Source of the DNA: Eleginops maclovinus
Lineage: Eukaryota > Chordata > Actinopteri > Perciformes > Eleginopidae
Assembly (NCBI RefSeq): GCF_036324505.1
Contig: NC_086362.1
Location: 8,987,043-9,051,042, forward strand
Direction: 5' to 3'
Length of the DNA stretch: 64,000 bases
Below are positions 27,746 to 42,026 of this stretch, piece after piece (the stretch's first letter is position 1; each line of letters begins with the position of its first letter). The translations under genes and the position numbers were made by a program. Under the pieces are notes generated by a model. The model saw nothing but the letters and a program-made list of their open reading frames with translations. It had not been told where the DNA came from and did not search any database.

Positions 27746-30700
27746 GTAAGGAACTGTGTACGTGTAAAACAGAAAAAGGCGTCATTTTCATACAAAATTC
27801 TTCTGATTTGTTGTTTATTGCTTATTTGCAGCCCATATTAGTACTTATACGTGAGTATGCAGGTGTCTTGATACAGACTAAACTTTGCAGTCATTTCTTT
27901 TTACCAGCTTTTCTCCCTTGACCACTTGGTGGAGCAGTAGTTCCACAGCTTTAAACAAAAAACAACAAATTAAATCAAAGTTTAGGTAAAAACAAGAAAA
28001 GCTCCACATGAAAGCTACAGCTCATGATTTCTCAGAAATACCCACAAGACAAAACAGATTAGCAGTCATTTGAATAAAGCTCACTTTAATTGGTCAAATG
28101 AAACCCGGTTTTTACAGGCCTGGATCCATAACTGTACAGTAAATAGAAATGGCAGAAAAGTGTGTTAATATGTGTGCGAGTCAAAATCTCAGCCTGCAGT
28201 ATCCTTTGTGAATAATGTAATTTAAAGAATTTGGCAGAGGGGATCAGGATATAGGTTAAAACATTCATAGCGCAGAGCCGGAGAGGGCTTCTAAAGGAAA
28301 TAGGATTTAATTGCATTAAATCTCCCAGTGGTGAATGCTAAGCACATCATTTAGAGTTTGGGGAATACTACTTCATTTCCAAAGGGGGACTTTCAACTTT
28401 GGAGAAAAAAGTATATTTAACACTGATGAGTCTAAAATGTAATGCCAGGTTGAATGTACAGTCAACACTAATTTCGGGCACATCACTCATTATCTTCATT
28501 TCTTTGCTCTGGAGTCACAGATCAGCAGTGGATTCTGGGAGGAGGAGGAGGAGGAGAAGGGGGAGGAGGGAAACGCACTTTTGGCCTCACACACAGACTG
28601 AGTGTGGAGTCTCCTGCTGAGTGGGGCTGAATGCAGTGGAGCGAGGAAGTGAGGAGAGAGGGAGTGAAAAAGGGAATGCATAACATCTGAAATGACATAA
28701 CTGGACATTGCTCCAAAATAACACACTGATCTCCCCCTCCTGTCTGTTTGCTCCTCTGGTTTCTTTACAAGTGCTCCCCCCCCCCCTTTTCATTCCCCCT
28801 ACCATCCTTGTCTTCCCCTAAGAGTTTCTCTCCTTCTCTTTCCAAATCGTAAAAAAATGATTCTTCCCTCGATTGTATCACATGGAAGTTCTCATCCTCA
28901 AGCTTGTGGTACTACCCTGCCCCCCCCCACCCCCCGCCATTTCTACCCCTTTCCTCTATCCTCCCGCTGGTCTACCTCACCTCTCCGTCTAATAATAGCT
29001 GTAATGTGTAATGAGTATGCAGTCTGTCTCGCTCGCAGCAGCTCTGCACTCCCTCCTGCATCTCCTGCTTCCCATTCTCACATTTCTCCTTCTCTTGTTG
29101 TTCTACGTGTTATCTCACCCCTCTATCCTCCTCCCACTATCATTTCCGTATGTAACATGGACGTGGTGTAAACATATGTCTTCTTCTTCACCCCTCCCAC
29201 TCTGTTACCCTCCCTTTTGTTCTTCTACTCTTCTGTTTGCTCTCCCGCTTGCTGGCATTTTTAGCCGTGCGAGTATGTGGTCCCTAACTCCAAGCACACC
29301 TCCCTTCCCTGTGCATCTCTCCCCCTCCCTTTCCTTTGTGGTTTTCTGCAGGAGTGTGTACATTGCAGACTGCCTTTCTCCCCGTTCTCTCCCTCCTCTT
29401 CTCTCTCTCAGTCTGTCTCGTTATATTTCTGCATGTGTTGTGTTTGTGTCTATGCATGTATCTGCAGATTTTTTTTGGTGCACATTTACCTTGCCTGTCT
29501 GGTTTCAAGAATGTTAATGTCAATGAACCAATCCACACTGAGGAACACACACATGATGATGAGAGCAAAGACATTTTCTAGTTAAATTCCAGTGTTCCCA
29601 TGTGAACCTCATTACTGCCACCCGGATAGAAAATGAAAGAAGAGCAGCGAGTGTGTGACGGAGGCTGGATGTCTTCCTTCTCTCACAATTAGACAGGCAT
29701 GCAGATGCTCGCAGACACACACAGACGTGATGAGACAAACATGACAATCTGTAGCTCCAAAAAAAAATGAGCCAGAAAGAGAAGTGAAGCCACTGTGAAA
29801 CCAGCTCACATCCTCAAGATGTCTTTTGTAAACATAATTTTACTTGTTAGTGAGAATATAAGGCTGCCACTCATCAATGAATAATGACATTATTCATTGC
29901 CACATGTTTGTTTTTAACGCCAGAGGATATTTGTGAGAACAAGTCATCACCTCCTGACATTTTGTAGATAGAGGTCAAACCCAAAACAGCACTGTATCTA
30001 TTTAAATAAAAACAACCCCTAGTTTTTCATGAGTAAAACTAAGAGTTGATTAATGTGCATATAAACGTGGCCGTTGAGCTTGGATAACAGACAAATTCAT
30101 CTTTAATTAACCTCCAGTACGACCCTGTGTCACAATTTGTTCTGATTATGGATAAGCACAATTGAAATGACCTCTATTTAAAACACGTAATCTCAATTTA
30201 GTTTAAGTCTAAAGTTAGTTTAAGAAGCACTGGCTCTTTTATCCTGTTCCTCATTAGGAAAAAAGTAATACATATATTTATATATCTTTTTTAATTGACA
30301 AGAACTCTCATTTTCATGTACATGTCGTAAATGTCCGAAAAGTTGTTGAAACGTTTGTATTTTCTTCCAATTATGTAACACAGCAAAGTAGACCCTTAAT
30401 GACAGAAATGTCCTGAATGAAACCAAAATGTTTAATTCAGTTGACATTACATCATTTCAATGTAGAGCCCTGGCTTTAAATTGTACTTTAGACTATTTTC
30501 TAATAGATTTAGAAATGTTCTTATGTCTAATTTATAGACTAATCACCTTAAAAAATATTCCCAAAAGCATTTGGTATACAGGAAATAATTGCATGGTTTT
30601 ATTTAAAAGTAAAATCAATGCATTGTGTGAACAAAGTGATCTGAAAATGAATGAATTATTGCTCCTTGTAATTATTATCAGTTTATGACATTTCTCGACT

Positions 30701-30828
30701 TTCAATGACATTAACGTCAGCCCACTGGTTTATGGAGTAATCTGGGACTAAAACAGAATGCAATATACAAGCTAATTCAGGTTTAAACACCTGACATAAA
30801 CCTTAACCCCCCATCCTCTGCAACTGAT
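27746..30828. other. Intergenic DNA with pyrimidine-rich tracts
   Basis: It contains a GGA-rich patch near 28,535-28,570, C runs near 28,776 and 28,920, and a long C/T-rich stretch at about 28,900-29,450. The open frames over the C/T-rich stretch have Ser/Leu/Pro-biased compositions that follow from the base bias. No gene recognised. Confidence 0.55.
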
Positions 30829-31093
30829 ATCTCGCGTATGCTCATTGAAGTCGTCACGCGCCAGGCGCACTGCGCACTGTAATCAATGTCTATCCGCTGC
30901 GGCTGCGCGTGAAACCGTTCAGACGCTTGCTTGTGTTTGAAAAGTTTGACAAATTGTAGTTACAATTAGAGAAATAATAATAGTTTTGTACGCCCAGAGG
31001 CTTGACCGTTTTTGTGTATCTCTTTTCGAGTTTTGCTGCCCCAGGTGATGTCCTGCGGGAGACTTCATGCAGAGAGAGGCCGACTTCAGCAAA
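30829..31093 (+). promoter_or_regulatory. Orphan CpG-dense promoter and first exon of an unidentified + strand gene
   Basis: Thirteen CpGs fall within about 93 bp (30,833-30,925) in a region otherwise nearly free of them, which is the usual mark of a vertebrate promoter. About 170 bp further on, a good splice donor (AAA|GTAAGA) ends a possible first exon at 31,093. ATG codons at 31,048 and 31,067 are open up to the donor (the second reads MQREADFSK), but the exon may be untranslated. No matching second exon is recognised in the next 30 kb, so the rest of the gene is probably far downstream. It could be lrfn4, which in human lies inside PC on the opposite strand. That identity is only an inference from synteny. 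Confidence 0.45.
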
Positions 31094-34000
31094 GTAAGAC
31101 GCTTGTGTAAAGTGTAAATCCTAACTGTACTTTTGGTTTTCTTTTATTGCTGACTTGCACACATGTCGCTACTGTTTCTCTCTTATGCTGCTAAAAGTAT
31201 TTCCATATCTATGAGTTCTTGCATTGGCTGAGATTTTTCTTGTTGTGGTTGGCTCAATACTGTACCGGAATATTGACTTTGTTGGCTGTGTTTGGAGTGA
31301 TTATTATCTCATTTTATTGTTAAAATGTTCCTTGTATTCAATATATTTTATACAGAAACGTAGAGAATGTGCCATCATTCTATTTGGAAAGCATTTTTAT
31401 CATTTAATGAAGGCTAGTGTTTTGCATGTGGTGGAGAATGAAAAAAGAAAATTTTGAAAGGTTTTGATTTTGGAAAACATGTTAGAATTAGTTTTGAATG
31501 CATGCTGTTGGAAGGCAATGAACAGTGCTTGTTCCACATCTGTTTCGCAGACTTTGAAAAGTTTTGACGTTTCATGAATTCATGCTAGCAGTCAATGAAA
31601 AGAAACTTGGGTAAAATCGTCAGCGTTGTCCCATATAGGTAGTTATTTTCTCCACATACCCTCATATTTATCTTAAAATGACTTCTCTCAGTTTGAAGCG
31701 ATGTGTTTGTCCTTACCTCTGTTTGTATGCTTTCTGCTGATCTGTATTCAGCTCAGTTATTATCCAAGATCATATCCATGTATTTATGGCTGTCTGTTTT
31801 TGTGTTTGTAAAAACATTTTCTGCTCCAAGATATGAACCACTTTGAGCAGGTGTTGTCCACTGCAAACCTGATGTGTCATCGCCTGCAATATATTAAAGT
31901 AAGTGCTACAGGGATGACATATTTTTCTCTGCCAACCTGAAAGCTTCAATCTCAGTTTAGACAAGGTAAGTGGAAGTTGAGAAATGTTGAGTCATTCCTG
32001 CAGCACTAAATGATTGTCAATCCTCTCCCTCTCTGCCGTTCTAACCTTGGTGTGTCCTTGAGAGGGGTGATGAGTCTGCCATGTGCATGAGTGGCTAAAT
32101 TAGCTATAAATATTCTGCATGACATGCTTTGACTGGGTTCAGGGGTTTAGCTTGTGTGCGCTGCTACATGGTTCTATGATGTATAGTCCCACACACCCTG
32201 CAGTGGAGCCCCCATGGTTCAGTCCTCCGTGCCTCTCACAGCTTTTCTATATCATGTTGCTGCTCAGCTGCACTTCTTAGCAGAGTTTTTGGAAAATGTC
32301 ATGAACTCCACCCCCTAACCTGTACTCTGAGCACCTCCCTGAAGGATGTGTACGTTTCCGTGAGGGAAGGGTTACACATTTGCTACCTGTGGTTGGTGAT
32401 TTCTCTGTGAGTTCAGAGTAAAGATGACTGGCTTAATATACTGAGGGCTCGATGCTTTGTGCCTCGCCTAGATCTTTCCGTCTGAATGAACATGATGCAA
32501 GTTGTTTACTATCATGATATTAGCAATAAGTTCTGAAGCTATGATCGGTATGTTTACTTAAACGGTGTTCTGCATGACTGTTTTGTTGTTGATTGGTTGT
32601 CATTAATTAGGGTGCTCTCTAGGTATTTGTCTTTGTAATATGCTCAAGTCGGTGTGTTGTAGTTACACTCTAATGCGTTTGCTGGACCCCTCAACTACCT
32701 CATTATAAAGGCTTTTATATGTATATAAAAGAAGTCGTATAATATTTAGTGGTAATTGTGCTCATCATCTGTAAGTGATCAGTAAGTGATGCCCTTTAAA
32801 AAAAAAAGTAATTCAGCCACTGTCCATCAAGAGGTCTGTCCAACGCTGTTTTTGTGTCACACTACATATAAGCACCGGCTTTTGTACGGAGAAGCAGACA
32901 CTGCAGATAAGAGACTTAAAGGTAAAGGTCTTTACATTGTTGGTAATAAAGGTTGGTCTGCAGACAGATCCAGCAAATACAGCCAAAGGGTAAAGGCAGA
33001 CGGTGGTTAATAAAGAAGCAAAGGGTCATCAAGAGGAGGCGAGACAGTAACAAGGCTGTAAAGCTACAGGGCGGGGAAGAGGTCGCTTAAACGATCCGGT
33101 GCATTCTGCAGTATAACACTGGTAGAGCTGAAAATAGTATACAAGTTATACATTTGATCAAAAGTAGATCTCCGTCTTAATTTGGACTAGCTTTTGTTTT
33201 ATAATCCTTATCTACACTACTTTTTGAGTAAGTTCCACTCAATGGGATTAGTTGATGCCCTTATTTGCAGTACAACAACTCAGAACACTTGTATCCCCCC
33301 CCCCCTAATGTTTTTTCACCGCATACACATTTATGTGGGACTAATCCCATGGAAAAAAACCCTCTGTGTACTAAAGATCATTCAGTTTGACGTGACTAAA
33401 CAAAGCATTCTAACACATCAGCTTTGAACTTTGAGGAACTAAAATGCCTCTAAAAGGAAACAGCCTGTCTTGTTAGAGTACATTTGATCATCTATGAGTG
33501 GTTCTCCTTGTCCATTTACGGTGTATCAATATTTCAGCAGCTGCAAAGGCCGTGAACTACCACTCACTGAGCAGGCCCAGCACATATACTGTATATTTAT
33601 GTCGTTTTGTAGATACTTCTCTGAACCATGAGCACTAAAAGCTGCCTCTGCACGTCTTCATTAGCTCCAAGAGAAGATTTCAGTTCTGTCTTTTTCACTG
33701 TAACATAGAGGTGAGCGAGTTCAAAGAGCTTCCATCTAACCGTCTGATAAAGAAAAAGCCTAGTCTCTCCCTCAGCATTAGAAAAATAAAGTTTCTTAAG
33801 GATGGCCGGCATGAGGTGCAGCAAAGTATTGATTTTATTTAGAGTGAATGCCTAATTGGATTTTGAGCAGATTAAACACTGTTTGCTGCGCTGTTAAACA
33901 TCCAATTATGTGTGGGTTCATCATTTCCAAGTTTGGTGATTGGTGCTGGCAGTACTAAGAACACAACACAGCCGTGGATGGCTGTCATTTTTATAGAAGC

Positions 34001-37000
34001 TGAACTTTTTATTATGTATTTCTATATTTTGTTAAGGGAGGAATAAGTGAAGTTATTCTAGCTTTCAATCTTTCAAACTGTTGTTTCATTTGCTAAAGGA
34101 TAGAGTGAGAGTCTACCTCGATACTGTGTAGTCTTTCTGACAGGGGGAAAGATGATGCTGAGGTATTGCAATGGCATTTTGTGGAAAATCAATATGAACA
34201 CACCCTGATAGGGTACAGATCAGACAAAAGGCTGAAACACACCTGAAGACAAAGTCTGTTTTCGGGTGACCCTGGTTCAGCTGTACTTAAATATTCACAG
34301 TTTCCTAAACATTCCAGTTTTTCTCTCCATCGTGAAAAACAAATCTGTGTTGAAGTCATCAGGATCGGCATAATGATCAGTTCAATGGCAAATACATAAA
34401 CCGTTTTTCTTTGCTCTACTGATTTTCTTTACTTTTTAACAGCTGAAAGCTCACATATTTTTTAGCCAAATCAGAGGTTTGAATCCGTCCTATGTTGTGT
34501 TGTCAGCAACCTATTGCATCTTCTATGCATGACTTAACTCACATGGCACAGAATACATTTACCACTTTTACTTAATGAGTGTAAACTAGAAGGACAATCG
34601 GAGTGCGCTGGCCTCTGCTATAGGGCTGTTTCAATAAAAGGAAATGTATGCGTGTATCCACCTGAGTGATTTGGGTCTGGGCCAAAATGTAACGGCTTCT
34701 TTCCTGGCTGATGCTTCACCCTTGTCCCAAGTTTCAAACTGAATTGTAAACGCATCCTGCTTTGGGGAGGTATCAACACAAACCCCTGACAGTACTAAAG
34801 GAGAAGGAGGGTATGTTTAAGTGTAAGTGTAGTTGTCAGTCAGCTTTAAGGATTAGGCAGCTCTCCTGCCGGCATAAAGGACCAGCAGGGGTTAATTCAC
34901 CTGAGGGGAAGAATACTTCAGAGTTAGGAAGCATGAAAGCTTTTAAACAAACAAAACAGTCATAAAAAGCTAAGCTAAAGTGACCCAAACTGAATATTTG
35001 TATATTTTTGCAATCAGTCAGATGTCAAATTGTAAACAAACATACCTGTTTTTTGTGCAACTGCATATAATATTATTATAAAATCTATGTATCTAAAGTA
35101 AAAATGACACAAACCCCTGCTCATATTAGCTTTTAGGTTATCAACAGGAGTTACTAAAAGTGTTTTCTCCAGTTTCTCCGAGTGAGAGGAAGCTCTATTG
35201 CCTGCTGTAAATGAATCAGGCTCTATTATCCTCTGGCTCAGCCTGAATATAGATCTTAAGAAAGTGCAGCATGGTGTAAATAGATGATGCTTTTCTTGGA
35301 CCCTTGTGTCAACAGAGTAAATGAAGAATTGTCAGCGAGTCGAGAACCAACTGATCATTGTTGGTGCTCTGGAGCGGCTTTTATGCTTGCAGTGTTTTGT
35401 AATTACCACATTTTTACTCTTTCTGCTGTTTGCTGATGTTTGTGTGATGGCTTTGACACTTTGTATTTCACACTGAGGGCATCCGTGTTCATGCATAGCA
35501 AATAAGAGATTATTCAAGCAGAGAAGGAAGCACCAGCCTAGCCAAGCGACAGAAGCACCACATTATTTATTTCTCATTTTAAAAAGCAACATGGAACAAA
35601 GCAGGGATGATCTTTAAATTCAGCTTTACAAAGTTAATTAAAGAGCAGACCGCACATCTGCATTACTCCGTCCTGTTTCTTTTCTGGTGATCTATCAGAA
35701 ATACAATGTGGTATTTCACCAGGACAGAATGAGAGTCAGTGGCAAGTAATTGTGAGACTCTTAAGAGCTCCAGTGCTGTGAATATTAATTTTCCTAATCT
35801 TACAAGATCCTAATTTGATTGCAACACATCAGGTTTGTTCTCTGTTTTATTAATGCAGCTGTCGAATCTTATTAAAACTAAGATCGTGAGCAACAAAGTA
35901 AACAATAACAAGATTGCTTGGAAAATTGGAGAAACATAATCATTAACTACTCGCTGTTGAGCTCAAAATGACAACTTAAAAGTGTCCAACCGTCAAAAAA
36001 AGTTGTTAACAGCAGTGAGTAATGAAAGAATAAAAGATAATTGTCTCATTAAAGAGTCTGTGGTTACTTTAAGTAGCTTATGATTCCTCGAGGGGCTGCT
36101 ACAGTGCGGCAGCAGGTACAGTTATTAATTGATTTGATTGTATCCAGGTGGCTGATGGTCATGATAGCTAGCATATTTTAAGTCATAGCCTGAGAGAGCA
36201 TTTGATCCAGTCTGATTCAAACCACTGATGTTTTTGGAAGATTTAGAAATCCCCTGCTGCAGGGGAGGATTATCAATCTGTTTCTGCTTGATCCTCAGAG
36301 GGAAACCAATACCAAACAGCACCAACGTGTCCTTGGAGTCCTGTCAGTGTATAATCTATACAAAGTTACTTTTCAGAGCAGACAATGATTATACATTTTG
36401 TATTCCCTGCTCAGCACAGTTGCATCATTCTCAGCGATGCACAGCAGACGTCAGGACAAAACATATTGACAGTGTTTCTGGGCCAGAGTAATGGAAAGCT
36501 GTCTAAAATTCATTTCCGTTATGCCGTTCCAATATGTGTGCAAATGCATCATCTTGTGGCCAAATCAGACGCTGTTCTAATGCATATTCATATAGACTTC
36601 TCTTTCCATCTGAAATGGACGTGAATGCATTTTAAGATCACACAAATGAAAATCTGACTTTGGAGAAGCCTTCCACTGCATATTGATCCTGAGAGGGGGA
36701 AAAGTAAAACAGATATTCTTTTGTTGCTAAAGGTGGAATGCTTCCATTCGTCATCTCTCCTTGCTCAATATTTGATAGATGAAAATGGAGTCTACCTTTT
36801 TTTGAATCATTGAACAAACCTTACAGACAACTGACACATGTTTTCATGTGGACAGTACTGCAATGTGCTATATGTCTTCAGGCAGGGCTTTGCAGAGAGG
36901 TAAGCAAAGGGACAAGGAGACAGATAACAGGAGAGGGGAAAGGATGACAAACAGAAAATGTGTGAGAGCGAGAGATGTGTCACCTCCCAAGATTGCACCT

Positions 37001-38052
37001 TAGACAGATTGCACTTTCTGTTTTGTTGACATCTTATTTGTATATTTGAGCAAAACCTAGTCCGGAAGTAGACCCTGAATCTGGGTATCAACACCACGCA
37101 TGACCATGCATTATCTAGCAGAGCCCTCCTGCCCTCTCTTCACTTTCCTCTTTTGTCCTGTCTCAGTTTCTGCCCTCCAGTTTGCTGCACTTCTTTCTCT
37201 CCCCATATTCATTCCTCAACATCGCTGACACTACCACACACTCTATTTGCAAGTGAAATTGTGAATGCCCTGTGGAGAACTGCACACTTGTTTCGGAAGA
37301 CGGCGTGTACATGCATGTCTTAAGACTTTTTATCCACAAATCTTTGGTTAACAAGCAGAAGCCCACATTGACAGAACAATGTTGGGTTTTCTTTTCTTTT
37401 CAAAAGCAGTTGCATAAATAATTTGTGATGTTTCCACCTAAGTGCACATACAGAATGTCAAAACTTTATATTTGAACTATTCCAATTCCAGAAATCTGAA
37501 ATGTCAGATTTAAACAGTTTTTAGGGGCATGAAAGCAACTCATAATAAAAACCCTAATCTTTTTTGTATATAGCACCTATGACGGTTAAAAGTGCTTCAA
37601 ACTTAATAAAGAAACACAAACAAATAAAACAGACGGATTAAAACCAAGCAATTAAACACAGCCATAAGAACTATAAACTGTGTAAAAGACAATATGACAG
37701 AGGAAGAGCTAAGACAGGTTAAAGGCAGTGGCAGATATGAAAAGCCTTTTAATTGGATGCAGTAATTACTATTGATTTAATCAATCTGCAGCTTTAATGT
37801 TAAACTGAAGACCCTTGGATAGGGGAATGTTAGTTTTTTGGTTTATCACGTCCCTCCCCTCTCTCTGTGTTTGTTTTTGTTTTAAATTTCATCATCCGTG
37901 GGGCCCTAAAAAAAAATCAACGTTCATCCTCAGCCTCTCCTAATATTTGTTTTTCTCTTTCCTCCAATCTTTATCATTCTTCTACACTCACTGCTCCCTT
38001 CTTCCCCAAGAGGAAAAATGGAAAATAAAGGCAAGATTTCCTCACTCTCAAC

Positions 38053-38248
<196 letters not shown>

Positions 38249-39361
38249 AGAATCATTAGGAAGTCAGGGCTTTGAATGTGTGAGCATAAATACCAAGCTA
38301 TGTATAAATGTGATCTTTATATGCGTTTGCAGAAAAGGAGTAGGTGGAATTTTAAGTGAAGCGTTTACAGTGTGTGAGTTCGTGTGTGCGTGCGTGAGCA
38401 CTAACCAAGTGGAAATGACAGTAATTAACTAAACGAGCTACATCTGCACCTGAGGGGGAGAAGAGGGGGTGGATAGAGAGAGACATGCCGGATGTGAAGC
38501 CTCTTCTGCAAGAAGGAGAAGGGGGCTATCAGGAGGACGGTTCTCAAGGAACACTGTGAGATGGGGAAGGTGAAGGAGATGTTAAAATGAGACTGAGGAA
38601 GCTGTGGAGAAACCTATTTGATCAAGCTGCAAAACATAACTATCTGCAGAAATACACTCTGTTTTACACCTGTCCCATTTTCCAAGTCACCTTGTCTCTT
38701 CTCTTCTCGTCTTGTCTCCTCTTTCCTTGAACCTCAGATGAGAGGGAGGTCTGCAGGCATGATAACCCTGAGGGGACCCTGGTAACAGCTCTTCAGGAGC
38801 CCCAGGGTCGGGCCCCGGGCCCCTCTGATTCAGAACAACTTAATTTATATCAGCCTTAAGTGACCTAGAATTAAACTTGTTCAGACGGAAATAATTCCTC
38901 CCTCAAAGCTGTAATTTCTCCTGACATGGTGGTGTCTGGATTCAAGTGGAGACCTCAGCACTGGGTGCGCCATGAGTCCTTTTTAATGTTAACGCCAGCA
39001 GACACCCCTCTGTACTCCAGGTTACACCACCCTTCAAAGGCCCGTGTTGATATTTCAGCTGTTTCTCTCCTTTTGATGAGCTGCTCTGCTGATACGGAGG
39101 AGACTGAACTGCTCCCATCAAACTCACATGATAATTAAAAGTTCTAGAAAGTTATTTATTACACAGAATAAGAATCTCACATGCTGTCACACGGAATATC
39201 CTTTCCACTGAAGTAAGTATCTGCACAAATTGCAACATATAATAATATTTTAAAAAGGACTTTTTTTGCTGGGGTTGAAAAGTTACTTATGATATGGCAT
39301 GTCTGAATTTATTAGGTTGCGTTTTCTGCAGATTGAGGGAAGAAAGGGGGTCATTAATTGT

Positions 39362-39426
<65 letters not shown>
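39362..39426. repeat. Compound (TA)n(TG)n microsatellite
   Basis: About 10 TA units pass directly into about 22 TG units, the usual sign of a slippage array that grew from a mutated neighbour repeat. Confidence 0.95.
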
Positions 39427-39428
<2 letters not shown>

Positions 39429-41263
39429 GATTAGGGCCATTTGATGCTTTAAAAGTGATAAGTTAACGTTTAAAATCAATACAGAACATAACTGGAAGCC
39501 AGTGTAATTTGCCATGCACAGAAACAAGGGTTTTCGGAGGATGTGCCAAATCTACAGTGTACTTCTGTGCTTCAGCGTGCAGCATGCTGCTCCAGAGCTG
39601 AACGAGTCTGTGTTTTCTTTTCCTTCCCTTAGTAATCTTTCTGCTGATACATTTGAGATTACCTTGTTAAATTGAGGTGCAGCACATGAAGAAAAAATAA
39701 CAAGAGCCTGTAATGAATAATTGACCTTGCAGCATATTCAATCATGATGGTGCAACGTGGTGTAACAAAAGAGGGGAGGAAATGGCTTCACCTCTCTGTA
39801 ACACCATCACGGCAGGCATGGTGTGAGCTGCAACACACACTCATTGTAGGTTGCATGTCGGATGCAGGAGAGTTAAAGGCCTTTGATGATCCACACATGT
39901 AGAGTGTGAATAAAACACAGTTTGTTCCTCAGCATGTGTAAACAGCTTGACTCAAAACTGATCTGTTGATAGAAGATAATCGTTGCAAGTAAACTATTAA
40001 ACAAATAAAAATGTATAGTCTTCGTGATGATCAATATCAAACATAATGTGCAGATCTATAGAGAGGCAAACATCTTGGAAATAATCTGTAAGGATGTTCT
40101 TTTAAAGGGGCTGTATCTTATATGTACCCGTGTTTCTAGCTAAAAGCCAAGATGAAGATATTGCAGGTGTAAGAAAGCATATTCTTGCAGATTTGAAAAT
40201 GTTAATGGAATGTTTTTCAGGAGAGTGTGGGATTCAGACACATCCACCTGTCCCAACCTCTGCTGTAAAAATATGCAGCACTCCCACGTGTGTGTCCCTG
40301 TTGCAGCTGTTTACACTGCCATCTGAAGTATTTGTGAAGCTGTACGATTACTTGGAATATTTAGAGACGATGATGCAATGATAATTCATAGTTTCTACAC
40401 TTAATAAACTCTACAATTTATATCCGTTTTTTGGGAGGGTTTATGATCTGTTTTTTTAGTTTATTGGGGGAATGACTTAATGTGAAACACCTTTTAATCT
40501 CCCTTTTGTTCTTCCTAATGAAATGAAAAGGATAATAATGAAAGTTAAACTTTGGTTTTTTAAAAAATACTTTGAATTTTTAATTTTACAACTGACAACA
40601 GGAACTACAATAGGGCTTAGGTGTGTGACTCCAGTATTATCGTGAATACATCTTTACATCTTTTATTTAAACACATTTATTAAAGAGTATGTTGTTTTTT
40701 TATGCAAATACCTGATAGAGCAAGTGATATTTATAGTTCATTTTAGTTGTCTTTAGTGAAATACATGATTATGCGTATCTCATGATTATGTTAAATGGGT
40801 GTTTATCATGAATGGATAATACAAAGTATATACCGTGATATTGTGAAAGTGTGTCGGTCAGTAGAGATTTGGCAATATAGCTTCCAAAGAGAAGAAACAT
40901 TATTTTGATGTTTCTCTTTACTGTTGTTCTGTCTGATTCAAAGTAATAACTGTATTCTCTTCAGACAGATGATGCCTGGGCTTTGGCCCACTGAGTGGTT
41001 AGGTCGGGTTTTCAGCTGTAGTACACTCAGTAAAGTGTGAACTTGTTCTTACTCCTGATTCATGTTATCTTTTTGCTTTTCATGCCCAAAAGGCTGAGCT
41101 GAGTGAAGATGTAGGTCAGAGTGGGAGAAGTCTGGCACCTGATAAGTGTGTATAGAAATAATTTCCCGTTTGTGTGTGTGTAAGTGTGTGTGGCCGTTCA
41201 TAGTGCTAAAAAAGACCGGTTAAGCCTTGTGTTTGCATACCAGAACACACTCCACTACCCACA

Positions 41264-41331
41264 TGATATATATATTTATATATGTGTAATGTAATGTGTA
41301 ATATATATATATGTGTAATGTGTATATATAG
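41264..41331. repeat. TA-rich array with GTGTAATG spacers
   Basis: Short TA runs alternate with near-identical TGTGTAATGT spacers, giving an imperfect minisatellite. Confidence 0.75.
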
Positions 41332-41616
41332 TCTGCAGCTATGAAGGCAACCAACACCAGTTTTTGGTTGGTTTGGCTTTTCTGCTGTGTATTCACCATT
41401 TATAATATTCTACTCTACAACCACCTGTGTGAAAAACAATTTTCAATAGTCTTAAAATATAATGTAGCCTGACCAAAAAAAAGCAGGGCTCGGCTTTGTG
41501 ATCTTCAAGTCGACCGAGGGGGCACAGATGAATTGGACTTTCAAGGGCGACTCCTAATTTGCAAAATGCATACTTACAAACACGTATGCTACACACTTAA
41601 AACAGGACTACAGAGG

Positions 41617-41618
<2 letters not shown>

Positions 41619-41715
<97 letters not shown>

Positions 41716-42026
41716 TCAATGCACAAGCTACATACAGACAGATACAAACCCAAACCTTTCATGTTGGGATGAATAGATGCAATAACAAGGATAACATACA
41801 CACACACACACACAGCACATGGCTCACATCAAACATGCTACACTTCAAGCAAGACAAAAGCATGAAACACACACACACACACAGAAAACACAAGTGAACA
41901 CAGTCTCATTGCTGAAGGACATGAACACATACCTCAACATCAGAGAAACATGCACACAACCTAACATGTGCACACACACAGCCCCCTCACTCTATAACAC
42001 ACACTGACACACACACACACACACAC
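41619..42026. repeat. (CA)n microsatellite cluster
   Basis: A perfect CA run of about 47 units at 41,619-41,713 is followed by shorter CA runs at about 41,797-41,815, 41,866-41,882 and 42,007-42,026, in sequence generally rich in ACA. Confidence 0.95.

Noticed and set aside
29011..29517. 168-codon open frame on the plus strand
   Set aside because: C/T-rich low-complexity sequence giving Leu/Ser/Pro-rich peptide; no family resemblance.
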